Source: Eurosta solidaginis
Lineage: Eukaryota; Arthropoda; Insecta; Diptera; Tephritidae
Reading direction: 5' to 3'
Length of the DNA: 64,000 nt
Assembly: GCF_040869045.1 (NCBI RefSeq)
Contig: NC_090323.1
Location: forward strand, 271,254,392-271,318,391
Part shown: piece after piece, positions 53,614 through 63,323 of the stretch
Layout of the letters: each line of letters starts with the position of its first letter
How positions within the stretch are numbered: the stretch's first letter is position 1
Notes under the pieces: model-generated
Seen by the model: only the letters and a program-made list of their open reading frames with translations
Databases searched by the model: none
Told to the model about the DNA's origin: nothing
Program-made: the position numbers and the translations under genes

Positions 53614-55328
53614 AAAGTAAGCAAGGCTAAGTTCGCGTGTAATCAAACATTACATACTCAGCTGAGAGCTTTGGAGACAAAATAACGGAAAATCACCAAG
53701 TAGGAAAATGAACCTACGGTAACCCTGGAAGGTGTTTGTATGACATGGGTATCAAATGGAAGGTATTAAAGAGTATTTTAAAAGGGAGTGGGCCATAGTT
53801 CTATAAGTGGACGCCATTACGGGATATCGCCATAAAGGTGGACCAGGGGTGACTCTAGAATGTGTTTGTACAATATGGGTATCAATTGAAAGGTGTTAGT
53901 GAGTATTTTAAAAGGGAATGGACCTTAGTTCTGTAGGTGAACGCCTTTCGAGATATCGCCATAAAGGTGGACCAGGGGTGACTCTAGAATGTGTTTGTAC
54001 GATATGGGTATCAATTGAAAGGTGTTAGTGAGTATTTTGAAAGGGAATGGGCCTTAGTTCTGTAGGTGAACGCCTTTCGAGATATCGGCATAAAGGTGGA
54101 CCAGGGGTGACTCTAGTATATGTTTGTACGATATGGGTATGAAATGAATGGTGTTAATGAGTATTTTAAAAGGGAGTGGGCCTTAGTTCTATAGGTGGAC
54201 GCCTTTTCCAGATATCGCCATAAAGGTGGACCAGGAGTGACTCTAGAATGTGTTTGTACGATATGGGAATCAAATGAAAGGTGTTAATGAGTATTTTAAA
54301 AGGGAGTGGGCCTTAGTTCTATATGTGGACGCCTTTTCGAGATATCGCCATAATGGTGGACCAGGGGTGACTCTAGTATTTGTTTGTGCAATATGGGTAT
54401 CAAATTAAAAGTATCAATGAGGGTTTTAAAAGGGAGTGGCCCTTAGTTGTATATGTAAAGGCGTTTTCGAGATATCGACCAAAATGTGGACCAGTGTGAC
54501 CCAGAACATCATCTGTTGGGTACCGCTACTTTATTTATATATGCAATACCACGAACAGTATTCCTGCCATGATTCTAAGAGCTTTTGATTTCGCCCTGCA
54601 GAACTTTTTCATTTTCTTCTACTTCACACCCATTTTACAAAGTTTTTTCTAAAGTTATATTTTGCGTCAATAAACCAATCCAATTACCATGTTCCATCCC
54701 TTTTTTCATATTTGGTACAGAATTGTGGCATTTTTTTCATTTTTCGTAATTTTCGATATCGAAAAAGTGGGCGTGGCCATAGTCGGATTTCGGCCATTTT
54801 TTATGCCAAGATAAAGTAAGTTCAGATAAGTTTGTGAACTAAGTTTAGTAAAAAATTTTTTTTTTTAAAGTGGGCGTGGTCGTTCTCCGATTTTGCTAAT
54901 TTTTATTAAGCATACATATAGTAAAAGGAGTAACGTTACTGCCAAATTTCATTATGATATCTTCAACAACTCCCAAATTACAACTTGCAAAACTTTTAAA
55001 TTACCTTCTTTTAAAAGTGGGCGGTGCCACGCCCATTGTCCAAACTTTTATTAATTTTCTATTCTGCGTCATAAGGTCAACTCACCTACCAAGTTTCATC
55101 ACTTTATCCGCCTTTGGTAATGAATTATCGCATTTTTTTGATTTTTCGAAATTTTCGATATCGACGGACGAACGGACGGACATAGCTCAATCAAATTTTT
55201 TTTCGATACTGATGATTTTGATATATGGAAGTCTATATCTATTTCGATTCCTTTATATCTGTTCAACCAACCGTTATCCAATCAAAGTTAATATACTCTG
55301 TGTGCAAAGCACGTTGAATATAAAAAAT
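53614..55328. repeat. Mini-me/Helentron-like repeat, copy 4, with shorter minisatellite
   Basis: AAGTAAGCAAGGCTAAGTTC at the start and TCTGTGTGCAAAGCACGTTG at the end. The array (about 53725-54510) has about six units of the same 130-bp type as copy 3. Downstream blocks (AAAGTGGGCGTGGCCATAGT, GTGGGCGGTGCCACGCCCAT, ACGAACGGACGGACATAGCT) follow the same order with deletions. Confidence 0.7.
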
Positions 55329-55496
55329 ATAAACGACATCATATACCCCCGTATATTACTTCTATATTGCCAGTAATTTATTGTCTCAAGTTTAAAACTC
55401 TTACTGCCGATACATATATATAAATATATACGTTGTTATTATATGATTATTTTATTTACATTAAAAACTTAGCTTTGAGATTCGAAAAGAACGTCA

Positions 55497-55735
55497 GTTC
55501 TCAAATTGAAAAAAGAACCACCCCTCGGCAGGGGTTTGGCAGGCACTCCGAGTGTATTTCTGCCATGAAAAGCTTCTCCGTGAATATGTATCTGCCTTGC
55601 AGCTTCCGTTCGGAGTCGGCATGAAACATGTAGGTCCCGTCCCGGCAATTTGTTGGGGAAATTAAAAGGACCATGACACAAATTGGAAGGGAAGCTCGGC
55701 CTAAACCTCCTAGGAGATAAATTGCACCACGTTTT
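55497..55735 (-). repeat. SINE copy 3
   Basis: On the minus strand: AGGCCGAGCTTCCCTTCC, CCGGGACGGGACCTACATGT, GCCGACTCCGAACGGAAGCT, CTCGGAGTGCCTGCCAAACC. The box-B-like end is missing. Confidence 0.65.
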
Positions 55736-56539
55736 TTTTATATCATAATCCTCTTATCAAATCAAATCAGCCTTAATAAGAGGAACGTTTTAAATGGTTT
55801 AGTTAATATTTACACTTACTTATATAAAGGCACAAATATTATTTATAAACTGTGCTCTACGAAAAATACGACTTTTTAACATAATTACTGCATTGTTAAA
55901 GTGGCCTATCAACTTAATAATATATATGCCGATTCAATAGAAGAAATAATCAGAACCCGCACTTATCCTAATTTTTAAAGTTGGTTCGATTCCCAGTCGA
56001 GTAGTGTACAGAACACCACCGAATAAAACTGTTTTCCAGATACCAGTGCCAATGGAGTGTTAGTTGAGCTCTGTTGAGCTTAGTTCTACTCCTCATCTTA
56101 GTTTAAGCGGCAAAATTTGTTGGGTTAGGCTCTAAAAAACTTAAATTAGAGTTTCAATTTCCACTGAAAGCCCGAGGTTTAAGGGGCAAGAAGAAAGAAA
56201 GTCAAACAGACATAATCAAATGTGGCAATTTATTTGCTCAGTGAGCATGGAATACAAATATGAAAGGCAGCAATAATAGCAAATCTTAAAAGGTAAATAA
56301 ACAATTCAATTGAATTCCATACAAAAAAAATTTTATATGAAACAGAGTATTCAGTTAAATATAGAAATGAAAACTACAAAACTCTTCTAACTTAAGCAAA
56401 AAATAGCTTTACTCATATTCAAAATTTATTAACAAACCTAAAAAATTAATACTACTTCAATAAACTTTTTTGTGTGCGATGTTGGTGTCTTTTTTATTGT
56501 ATTTCATCTAGAACTCCGTAGCGTATATATGTACTCGGT

Positions 56540-56765
56540 TATATGTTTAGCCGAGCTTCTCCACCAATTTTCGTCGTACTCCTTTTAATTTTTCCTACAA
56601 GTTGTCGGGAGGGGACCTTCATGGTTTATGCAAGGCAGTTCACCCCGCTTAGAAACGCTTTTTTCTAATTGAAAAAAACGTTTTTCTAAATTTTTGATGT
56701 TGCTTCGCCTGGGAACTAAACCCAGGATCTTCGGTATGATAGGCGGCGGCGGCCATGTATAGACC
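56540..56765 (+). repeat. SINE copy 4
   Basis: AGCCGAGCTTCTCCACC ... TTTTTCCTACAAGTTGTCGG ... GCCTGGGAACTAAACCCAGG ... GGCGGCGGCGGCCATGTAT. The CCCAGG...GTTTAGTTCCC part is box-B-like on the minus strand. Confidence 0.65.
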
Positions 56766-56769
56766 ATTA

Positions 56770-58362
56770 CAATTTATAATATCTACTAGAATACTCTAGT
56801 ATAACTTTCCCTCTCGTTCTTCTTCTTAGCCCCTATTTGATACAAAAAATGTGAAAGCACATATCTCAGAAATGAGTTCACATAAGCAACTGATACTTAA
56901 GTACAGACCATTTGCGAAACGATACCAACGCAGCTAAAATTTATAAATTGGTTCATCCGACTTGACTTATAACGTTACCAACAGATTTTGGAATTGTCTT
57001 TATACATATATGTACATATATGAGATTACCTTAGTCCAAAGGCTATTCAATAATAAATTTCAAACAAACCATAAATAATGCGAGTATAATACCATAAAGC
57101 TATGATCCTTTCGGGAAGGAAATGCTTCTGAAATAATAAGCTAATCAAGTAGGTACCGGGTCACCCTGCTATGGAAAATGTAAAGCTTATCGAATAGGAA
57201 CCCCTGTGCCAAATTTCAAGAAAATCTCACCATAAATAATATTTTTTGAAAATCGCCAACTGGCTTCTTAAATTTTAAAAGTAAAATAAATACAATGTGC
57301 AATCAGCAATTGGTTCCAGGAGAAATGTGAATCGAAATGGTGCCCTACGCGCTACTTGGTTTCGGATCCAACCAACAAGGCGCGATAATCTCCGAAGAGA
57401 TCTAAGGCTGAGGTTCTTTCTCCTCAAATATTAAGCTAACAAAATCTCAAGGAAATCGCCCCATTAATAGCATTTAGTATGATAGGTCGGTCCGTGGTTC
57501 AGTTTCCGAAAATAAGTTTCTTAAATAATAAGCTAGTCAAGGAGGGGGCCCTTATACCAAATTTCCACCAAATTGCAACATAAATAATAAGTAGGATCCC
57601 AAATATAACACTTATGGAAGATGAACCCCTGCACTAAGTTTCAAGGAAATAGCAAACAATATTTTTTTGGAATAGGTCCGCCCCGGGTTCCCTTCCCGGA
57701 AAGATAAAAACGCAAAGGGAAGTTTTGAATCTAAAGCATCCTCAAATTCCCTTTAACCCATACAACAATTTTCATTAAAATCGGTCCAGTTCCTTAGGAG
57801 GAGTTCAGTCACAAACACACGTACAGAAAATTATATATACGTACATATATATGACAAAAATAGGAAGAAGATATTCGCGGCAGAAGAGCTAAGCAAACTA
57901 AATGTTCCGAATGTGTCCAAACTGCTACAAGAGGTTAAATACATACATTTAACATTATCACTTGCTGTTGTATGACAAATCTTTCAAAGTCATGAATTAA
58001 CCCGGAAGTGGTGAAAGCCGAGTGGTTGACGAAAGAAATTTAACTATGAACTATACGAGTTTATGTGGAGATATCAGCAAATTTACAAGGAATATCAACA
58101 AAAATGATTTTATTAGATGATCAATTGATGTTTCATTGCAGAACTTCATCTATCTTTATGAAAACCTAAGTACCTATACCGTTATATTTTTTCATACTAT
58201 TAACATTGTTTTGATATTTGAATGTGAAAAAAAAAACTAACCGTCTTTATTAAACGCATATACATATGTCATACTCCTATATTGCTGCAAAAGGCTGGGT
58301 ACATTCCAAAACATCAGAGTGCCGATATATTGCTGTTTAAACGTTTTTGTTTTTGTATTCAT
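56770..58362. repeat. Decayed repeat with degenerate internal phrases; no gene
   Basis: From about 57170 to 57840 the phrase CCAAATTTC(A/C)A(G/C)(G/C)AAAT... followed by CATAAATAATA recurs several times, and the end CATTAAAATCGGTCCAGTTC is of a kind common at the 3' ends of insect repeats. No ends could be fixed. Confidence 0.35.
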
Positions 58363-58365
58363 TAA

Positions 58366-60780
58366 CACTACTCGACAAAAAAAAAATCTCCAAAAATAAA
58401 AGAGGCCTTTCCTAAAGTAAAATTTTCTCCTGATTCCGAATATGACTTCCATTTTTCTGTGGCAGGTCTAGTTTCCGAGATATCGGCGAAAATATGAAAA
58501 TTCCTATTTCTGCAGAACACTACTTCATATAGGTAGGGAAAAAATTTGTAGTTTTCATTTTTTCGTTTTAAACTGTTGAATTATACATTATACTAATTCC
58601 CATAAACATTTCTTGCCTTCACCTTCTTTCAGTATCTTCAGTAGTTTGGCCACTATGCCAAAAAAAGTTGAAAACATTTTGAGAAAAAAAGAAATTTTTT
58701 ACAACATTTCAGATTTAACCACTTTGCAATCGGAAAAAATTCTATGGAAGAAAAAAAGGTTAGCCCTCCTATATTGTAGGTAATTTAACTACGAAAATTT
58801 TAAGTATACCAGTACAACAATCGGACGTGCCGTTGAGACCCGTTAACTTGCAAGCGTCTATCCTAAAATTTTAGTATTACTTTGATAAAATTGGCGAGAC
58901 ATTTCATTTGGTCACTCTACCTTAGGGTCTAATAAATTTAAAAAGACATCAAGTATTTAATTGTCACTACTGTTTGTGGTAAATTTTGTTTTGCAAATTG
59001 TAGTGCAAATTTATACATACTATATTGGTAGATGTGTTTACGAAATGGCTTGTTGCAAAAGAGATTTTAAATGTAAAAATAATCCGGATGATTTTTCTTT
59101 ATTTGCGGACATTATATTTTCGGAAACTCAGCTCAGAAAATAACTAATTCTGTCAAAGATGCATACCTTCATTATTTCGGTTTCCGTGTAAAAAATCTCG
59201 ATACATCTTGGACAACTCATTTTATTTGCGCCTCCTGTAGATTAACTTTAATGAGATGGGTATCGGGTAAAGGTCATAACATGAAGTTTGGCGTTCCAAT
59301 GATGTGGACTGAACCCTTTAACCACGACCAGTGCTATTTTTGCGTGATATATCTTAAAGGTAAAACGAGAAAAAAGGAAATTAATAAGTTATCCAAATGT
59401 GGCATCAGCTAAAAAACCAAAACTGCATGACCATACCTTACCCATACCTAGGCCGCCTATAAGTTTTGAAGCGTCAAGCGAAAGTGACTCCAAAGCAGAT
59501 AATTCAGACAGTGAACAAGAAGGAGAGGTCCCACATCGAGTCCCACAAGCCGAACTTAATGACTTGGCCAGAGATTTGAAATTATCGAAATTTGATAGCG
59601 AAGTTCTAGAATCTCGTTTGCAGCAATGGGGCAGCCTGGGTCCTTCGACAAGTACTTACAAATTTCGAAATAGACACAAGATTTTCTCTTCTTTTTTTAC
59701 TAAAAGTTAAAATATTTGCTACTGCAATGATGTTCAAGGTTTATTTGAAGCACTAAAATTAGAAAATAAAGTGGATGATTGGCGCTTGTTTATAGACAGT
59801 TCAAAGCATAGTTTAAAAGCAGCATTACTCCATAAAGGAAATTCGTTACCGTCAATACCAGTGGCACATTCTGAGAATACTAAAGTAACTTATTTAAGCA
59901 TATCCAATTTACTCATTGAATATAAACAATTTAATTGGAAAATTTGTGCGGACTTAAAGGTAAGCAGTTTCGGTGGTACAATTTAAAATAAATAGTATAT
60001 GAAATACATCCCAGGTTGTAGCTATAATTCTCGGACTTCAAGGAGGTTTCACTAAATATATTTAGAAATGATGGGAGATTATTGCTGGACAATAATACGG
60101 GAGACAAACCCATAAAATTATAAACGGGTAGTTAAAAGTACCCACGTCCCTCACTATTGACCACCACGGGAAAATCGCTCAATTTGACTTTTTTTAGATG
60201 TATATATGTATGTATTTAATGTTGTTATCGTTGTTGTTTTTTACTGAACTGCTGATTTGTACTCATAGTACTCAATTGAATACAGTTTAACGTGCAAACA
60301 TATGTCTATAATAAAACGTTATAAAAAAATAAAAACGTTTGAATAAAAATTGTCTCTATAACAAATTTTAGGATACACGCTTGCAAGTTAACGGGGCTAT
60401 AGTCTCAACGGCACGTCTGATTGTTGTACTGGTATGCTTAAAATTTTCGTAATTAAATTACCTACAACATAGGAGGGCTAACTTTTTTTCGTCAATAGAA
60501 TTTTTCCGATTTTAAAGTGGTTTTTCAACATTTTTGAATGTTTTTTTGGCATAGTGGCCAAACTACTGAAGATAGAAAGAAATTTTTATGGCATAATTCA
60601 ACAGTTCAAAACGAAAGAATGAAAAATACAAATTTTTGCCGTACCTATATGAAGTAGTGTTCTGCAAAAATGGGAATTTTCATATTTTTGCCGATATTCG
60701 GAATCAGGAGAATATTTCACTTTAGGAAAGGCATATTTTATTGTTGGATACTAAAGTTGATCAAAATTTGTTGAGTAGTG
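58366..60780 (+). mobile_element. CACTA-ended transposon with 400-500-bp terminal inverted repeats (TSD TAA)
   Basis: 2415 bp. Ends CACTACTCGACAAAA and the inverse TTTGTTGAGTAGTG. The inverted arms run about 58366-58880 and 60365-60780 and share long words such as CAGAACACTACTTCATATAG, GTTTGGCCACTATGCC, AGTTAGCCCTCCTAT-type and AATCGGACGTGCCGTTGAG. TAA stands at 58363-58365 and 60781-60783. The centre holds a broken gene. CACTA ends with a 3-bp duplication fit the CACTA/CMC superfamily, though such long simple arms are unusual. Confidence 0.85.
59044..60065 (+). pseudogene. Uncharacterised transposon-borne protein (putative DDE-type transposase), broken
   Basis: Begins at ATG 59044: MACCKRDFKCKNNPDDFSLF. 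Two frameshifts (near 59141 and 59396) and one stop (TAA 59708-59710) interrupt it. Readable parts: FICASC ... FGVPMMW ... DQCYFC (two CxxC pairs, likely zinc-binding), an acidic Ser/Glu/Asp linker (59456-59530), LARDLKLSKFDSEVLESRL, FRNRHKIFSSFF, CYCNDVQGLFEAL, DWRLFIDSSKHSLKAALLH, IPVAHS and KICADLK. A 55-bp intron (59960-60014, GTAAGC...CCCAG) then leads to VVAIILGLQGGFTKY, after which the C-terminal half is lost. I recall homologues in many invertebrates, annotated as uncharacterised. D in LFIDSSK and D in CADLK could be the first two acidic residues of a DDE core (inference). Confidence 0.7.
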
Positions 60781-60783
60781 TAA

Positions 60784-61395
60784 TCGAATTTATCTAAATT
60801 TAAATTTTTCTTGTAACACTGATCCACATCCAGTTGTAAACTATCTTACTCCTAGTATTAACGCCAATTGTTTTTTCGTTATACAAGAAACTGACCTAAG
60901 AAAAGAAAATTTCAAAATTTGCTAAGAAATAAACCAGTCCCAAAATTGAAACAGCGGATGAGGCGGTTAGTATAAACCCATTAAATATGGAGATAATGCT
61001 GTACAAGAAAAAAGAGACCTGCTGACACTGAAGGCAAGATTCACTAGATTGTTAGAAAAGTTGAAGTATTGTGGGGTTTTCGTAAACAAACAATTACCCC
61101 GAAGTCTCTTGTTGAGGACTGATGGAACAGAGATTTTGATAAAACTATTATCGATATTATCGCTAGAAATATCTCATTATTATAATAAACGAGCATATCT
61201 GCAAGCAGGGTGCAATTACAAGCAGTTCAGACAACATTGGATTGAAAGGCCGGGGTAAAGACAGGCCGAATTATGTATACTCCCAGTTAGGAGAGTATCA
61301 GCCAAACTCATTAATCTAAGCAGAGAGGGTACTATATTTACTATTCGAGACACAGTAGTCTACGATATCACCCAAGTAAGTTAAATATCTCCGAT
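60784..61395. other. Between two elements; weak traces only
   Basis: The frame at 61049-61258 (plus) has no motif that I recognise; it may be part of the LINE whose end follows at 61405. Confidence 0.3.
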
Positions 61396-61398
61396 ACA

Positions 61399-61554
61399 CA
61401 ACCATGCGGCCTATGTGAGCAGGAGGATGGAATGCCAGTTCACATTCTCTGCGAATGTATCACTCTAGCAAGACAGAGATTCTCCCATCTAGGTGATGTG
61501 ACTCTTAATGCCTATGTGATATGGAGTGAGAAGCCTGGCGAGGTACTAAAATAA
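61399..61554 (+). pseudogene. LINE ORF2 C-terminal fragment
   Basis: CGLCEQEDGMPVHILCECIT, LARQRFSHLGDV, VIWSEKPGEVLK then TAA at 61552. The CxxC...HxxxCxC pattern is the Cys/His end of R1/LOA/Jockey-type ORF2 proteins. Same family as the scrap at 50687-50790. Confidence 0.65.
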
Positions 61555-61600
61555 ATTAAAAGCTTCCATAAGCAGTAATAGACTGAAATGTGAATCATAA

Positions 61601-62074
61601 CACTATGCGACAAAATCAACTTTTTTTCTGGGTATTGGACCAAACCCACTTTTTTTTAGTCATTGAGGCTTAAGTAGACAAAGAACTATCTCCATTTTTC
61701 GAAGTTAGCCTCCAAAAAATAGATATCGGCAAGATTTAGAATTTAGTATAACAGCTGTTATACGAGGTGAAAAGTCAGATGGTCCCATGATAGTGGCTAC
61801 TACTTTCATGTCTGCATATACTATGCACTGGAATTGCTCGTATTGTAATTTTTCAAAAAAAGAATTCAGCTATTCAAATAAAAGAAAAAGGCGGACCACG
61901 ACCACAATTTTACTTTTTTAATTTGCTGAACGCGTTAACAAAAAAAAAAAAAAATTTTCGAAATGGAGTATTTCGAACTTCGAAAGCCGATATCTATTTT
62001 TTGGAGCCTAACTTCGAGTACTTTGTCTACATAAGCCTCAATCTCCACAATACCCAGCCGGCTGTTGCACAGTG
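61601..62074. mobile_element. TIR MITE with CACTATGCGACA ends (TSD TAA)
   Basis: 474 bp. CACTATGCGACAAAATC at the left and the inverse of CACTGTGCAACAGCCGG at the right; TTGAGGCTTAAGTAGACAAA and AAAAAATAGATATCGGC are repeated inverted. TAA at 61598-61600 and 62075-62077. The start and target resemble those of 58366-60780. Confidence 0.82.
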
Positions 62075-62217
62075 TAATAGATCTAAATAACGGTCGGAGT
62101 GCATGAAGGCCTAGTAACAACAATAATAATAATAATAATAATATTAATATTAATAAACATTTGGCGTTTCTGCTGGCTCAAGGTCTTTCTAATAAATGAA
62201 ACAACATAGGTTTTTCC

Positions 62218-62261
62218 TTCCGATATATTTCGGTTACACTACGGTAACCGTCCTCAGGGAA
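62218..62261 (-). ncRNA. Hammerhead ribozyme motif in the Penelope-like element
   Basis: Minus strand 62261 to 62218: stem I strand TTCC, core CTGAGGA (consensus CUGANGA), stem II GGTTAC/GTAACC with loop CGTAGT, core GAAA, a minimal stem III TATAT, the cleavage triplet ATC, and stem I strand GGAA, which pairs fully with TTCC. All invariant core bases are present. One extra C stands between CTGAGGA and stem II. Hammerheads with very short stem III are known from Penelope-like elements. Confidence 0.7.
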
Positions 62262-62346
62262 CTACAAATGTAAAAAAAATTTTTTATTAATAAATAAAAC
62301 CAAAAACTTTACAATAAAATTGATTAAAAATATCACATACATTATT

Positions 62347-63152
62347 TTACACGTCCTTCCGCCGTGACGTGGAGTTTGGTACTAGTCGTTTGTTTGTTAG
62401 TAAATATTTATAGTTGTGGGCGGAATTGTCAATGTCAGTTTTATAGTTCAGTCTAATGTGTTCTGGAGTGTTTACGATATGTAGCATTTCCAATTTAAAG
62501 CGCTTATTGTAGTCTTGCTCTTGTTGGAGAATGCTCGCGCTCTCGAAGCTCGGTATATGGCCGCTAGCTGCACAGTGAGACATTAGTGCTGTTTTTTGAT
62601 TATTAGACTGTTGGCAATATTTTAAATCTGATTTGTGTTGCGACAATCTGGTTTTTAATTTTGATTTTGTTGTTCCTACGTAAACGCTGTTACATGGTTC
62701 GTTGTTTTTGCCGCCGCATGGGATTTTATATATGACATTGCTTTTTTCGGTTTCGGGTATCTTTGCTTTTGTTTTGTTAAAGAAACACCTTAATGTGTTA
62801 GGTTTATGTTCAATTTTAACTTTTTCTGCGTCATAGCAATCAGACTTTGCGAGTCGTTCTGATAACCGCGGTATATATGTTACGGATCTAAAAATGGTAG
62901 GTTTTCGGATTTTTGTTTTCCTTTGTTAGATTTTGCATTTTTAATTAATGTTTTAATAATGTTGTTCGGGAAATCATTGCTCTTCAATATATTTTCCGCT
63001 TCTCTTATTACCTCGTTGTGGTACGTGTCGTCCGATATACGCAGCATCCGTTGTATACAGCACATTGCTGTATTCATATCATTGACTTCGGGTGCAATAG
63101 TAATATTGTGACGAAAATATTTTTGGAAACTGAACTTTGAAATATATGTCAT
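62347..63152 (-). pseudogene. Penelope-type protein: RT thumb remnant and GIY-YIG endonuclease
   Basis: The first frame (63152 to 62880) carries NTAMCCIQRMLRISDDTYHN and IIKTLIKNAKSNKGKQ, the region after the RT core in Penelope proteins. After a frame change near 62880 the second frame reads YIPRLSERLAKSDC, PNTLRCFF, SNVIYKIPCGGKNNEPCNSV, YVGTTKSKLKTRLSQHKSD and MSHCAASGHIPSFES. IYKIPC followed by VYVGTT...RxxxH is the GIY-YIG nuclease motif, with the Cys-rich insert typical of Penelope. The protein would nick target DNA and prime reverse transcription. The stop is at 62349-62347. Confidence 0.85.
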
Positions 63153-63165
63153 TGTGAAAATTAAT

Positions 63166-63279
63166 TAGTTTTAGTTTTTGAATTCGTTGGTGAATAAAGA
63201 ATCAATTTTTCTTACATAAATTTTATTTACGATTTATTCGATTGGCAATCTAGGGATACATTTATTAAAACCCGTAACA
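63166..63279 (+). mobile_element. 3' part of an LTR (truncated by the Penelope-like element)
   Basis: The end CCCGTAACA (TG...CA type) stands just before a tRNA primer-binding site. TTTATTTACGATTTATTCG and AATAAAG lie upstream. Only about 115 bp of LTR can be present before the Penelope sequence begins. Confidence 0.6.
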
Positions 63280-63281
63280 AT

Positions 63282-63299
63282 TGGTGTCAGAAGTGAGAT
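63282..63299 (+). other. tRNA-Leu-type primer-binding site
   Basis: TGGTGTCAGAAGTGAGAT is complementary, with one mismatch, to the 3' end of tRNA-Leu (CCCACTTCTGACA plus CCA). It primes minus-strand DNA synthesis in LTR retrotransposons. Confidence 0.75.
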
Positions 63300-63323
63300 T
63301 GCTAAACGAATAAGAATTGCAAG

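Larger units (their letters stand above)
62100..63165 (-). mobile_element. Penelope-like retroelement, 5'-truncated, with hammerhead motif
   Basis: On the minus strand, the region behind the reverse transcriptase and a GIY-YIG endonuclease can be read from 63152 to 62347. It is followed by a hammerhead-type motif (62218-62261) and an (ATT)n tract (62116-62155) that probably marks the 3' end. The reverse transcriptase itself is missing, and the element stops at about 63165 next to an LTR remnant. Confidence 0.85.

Noticed and set aside
54954..55376. 140-codon plus-strand frame
   Set aside because: It lies wholly in the 3' part of a mini-me-like repeat and has counterparts at 32324-32641 from the same repeat; no domain.
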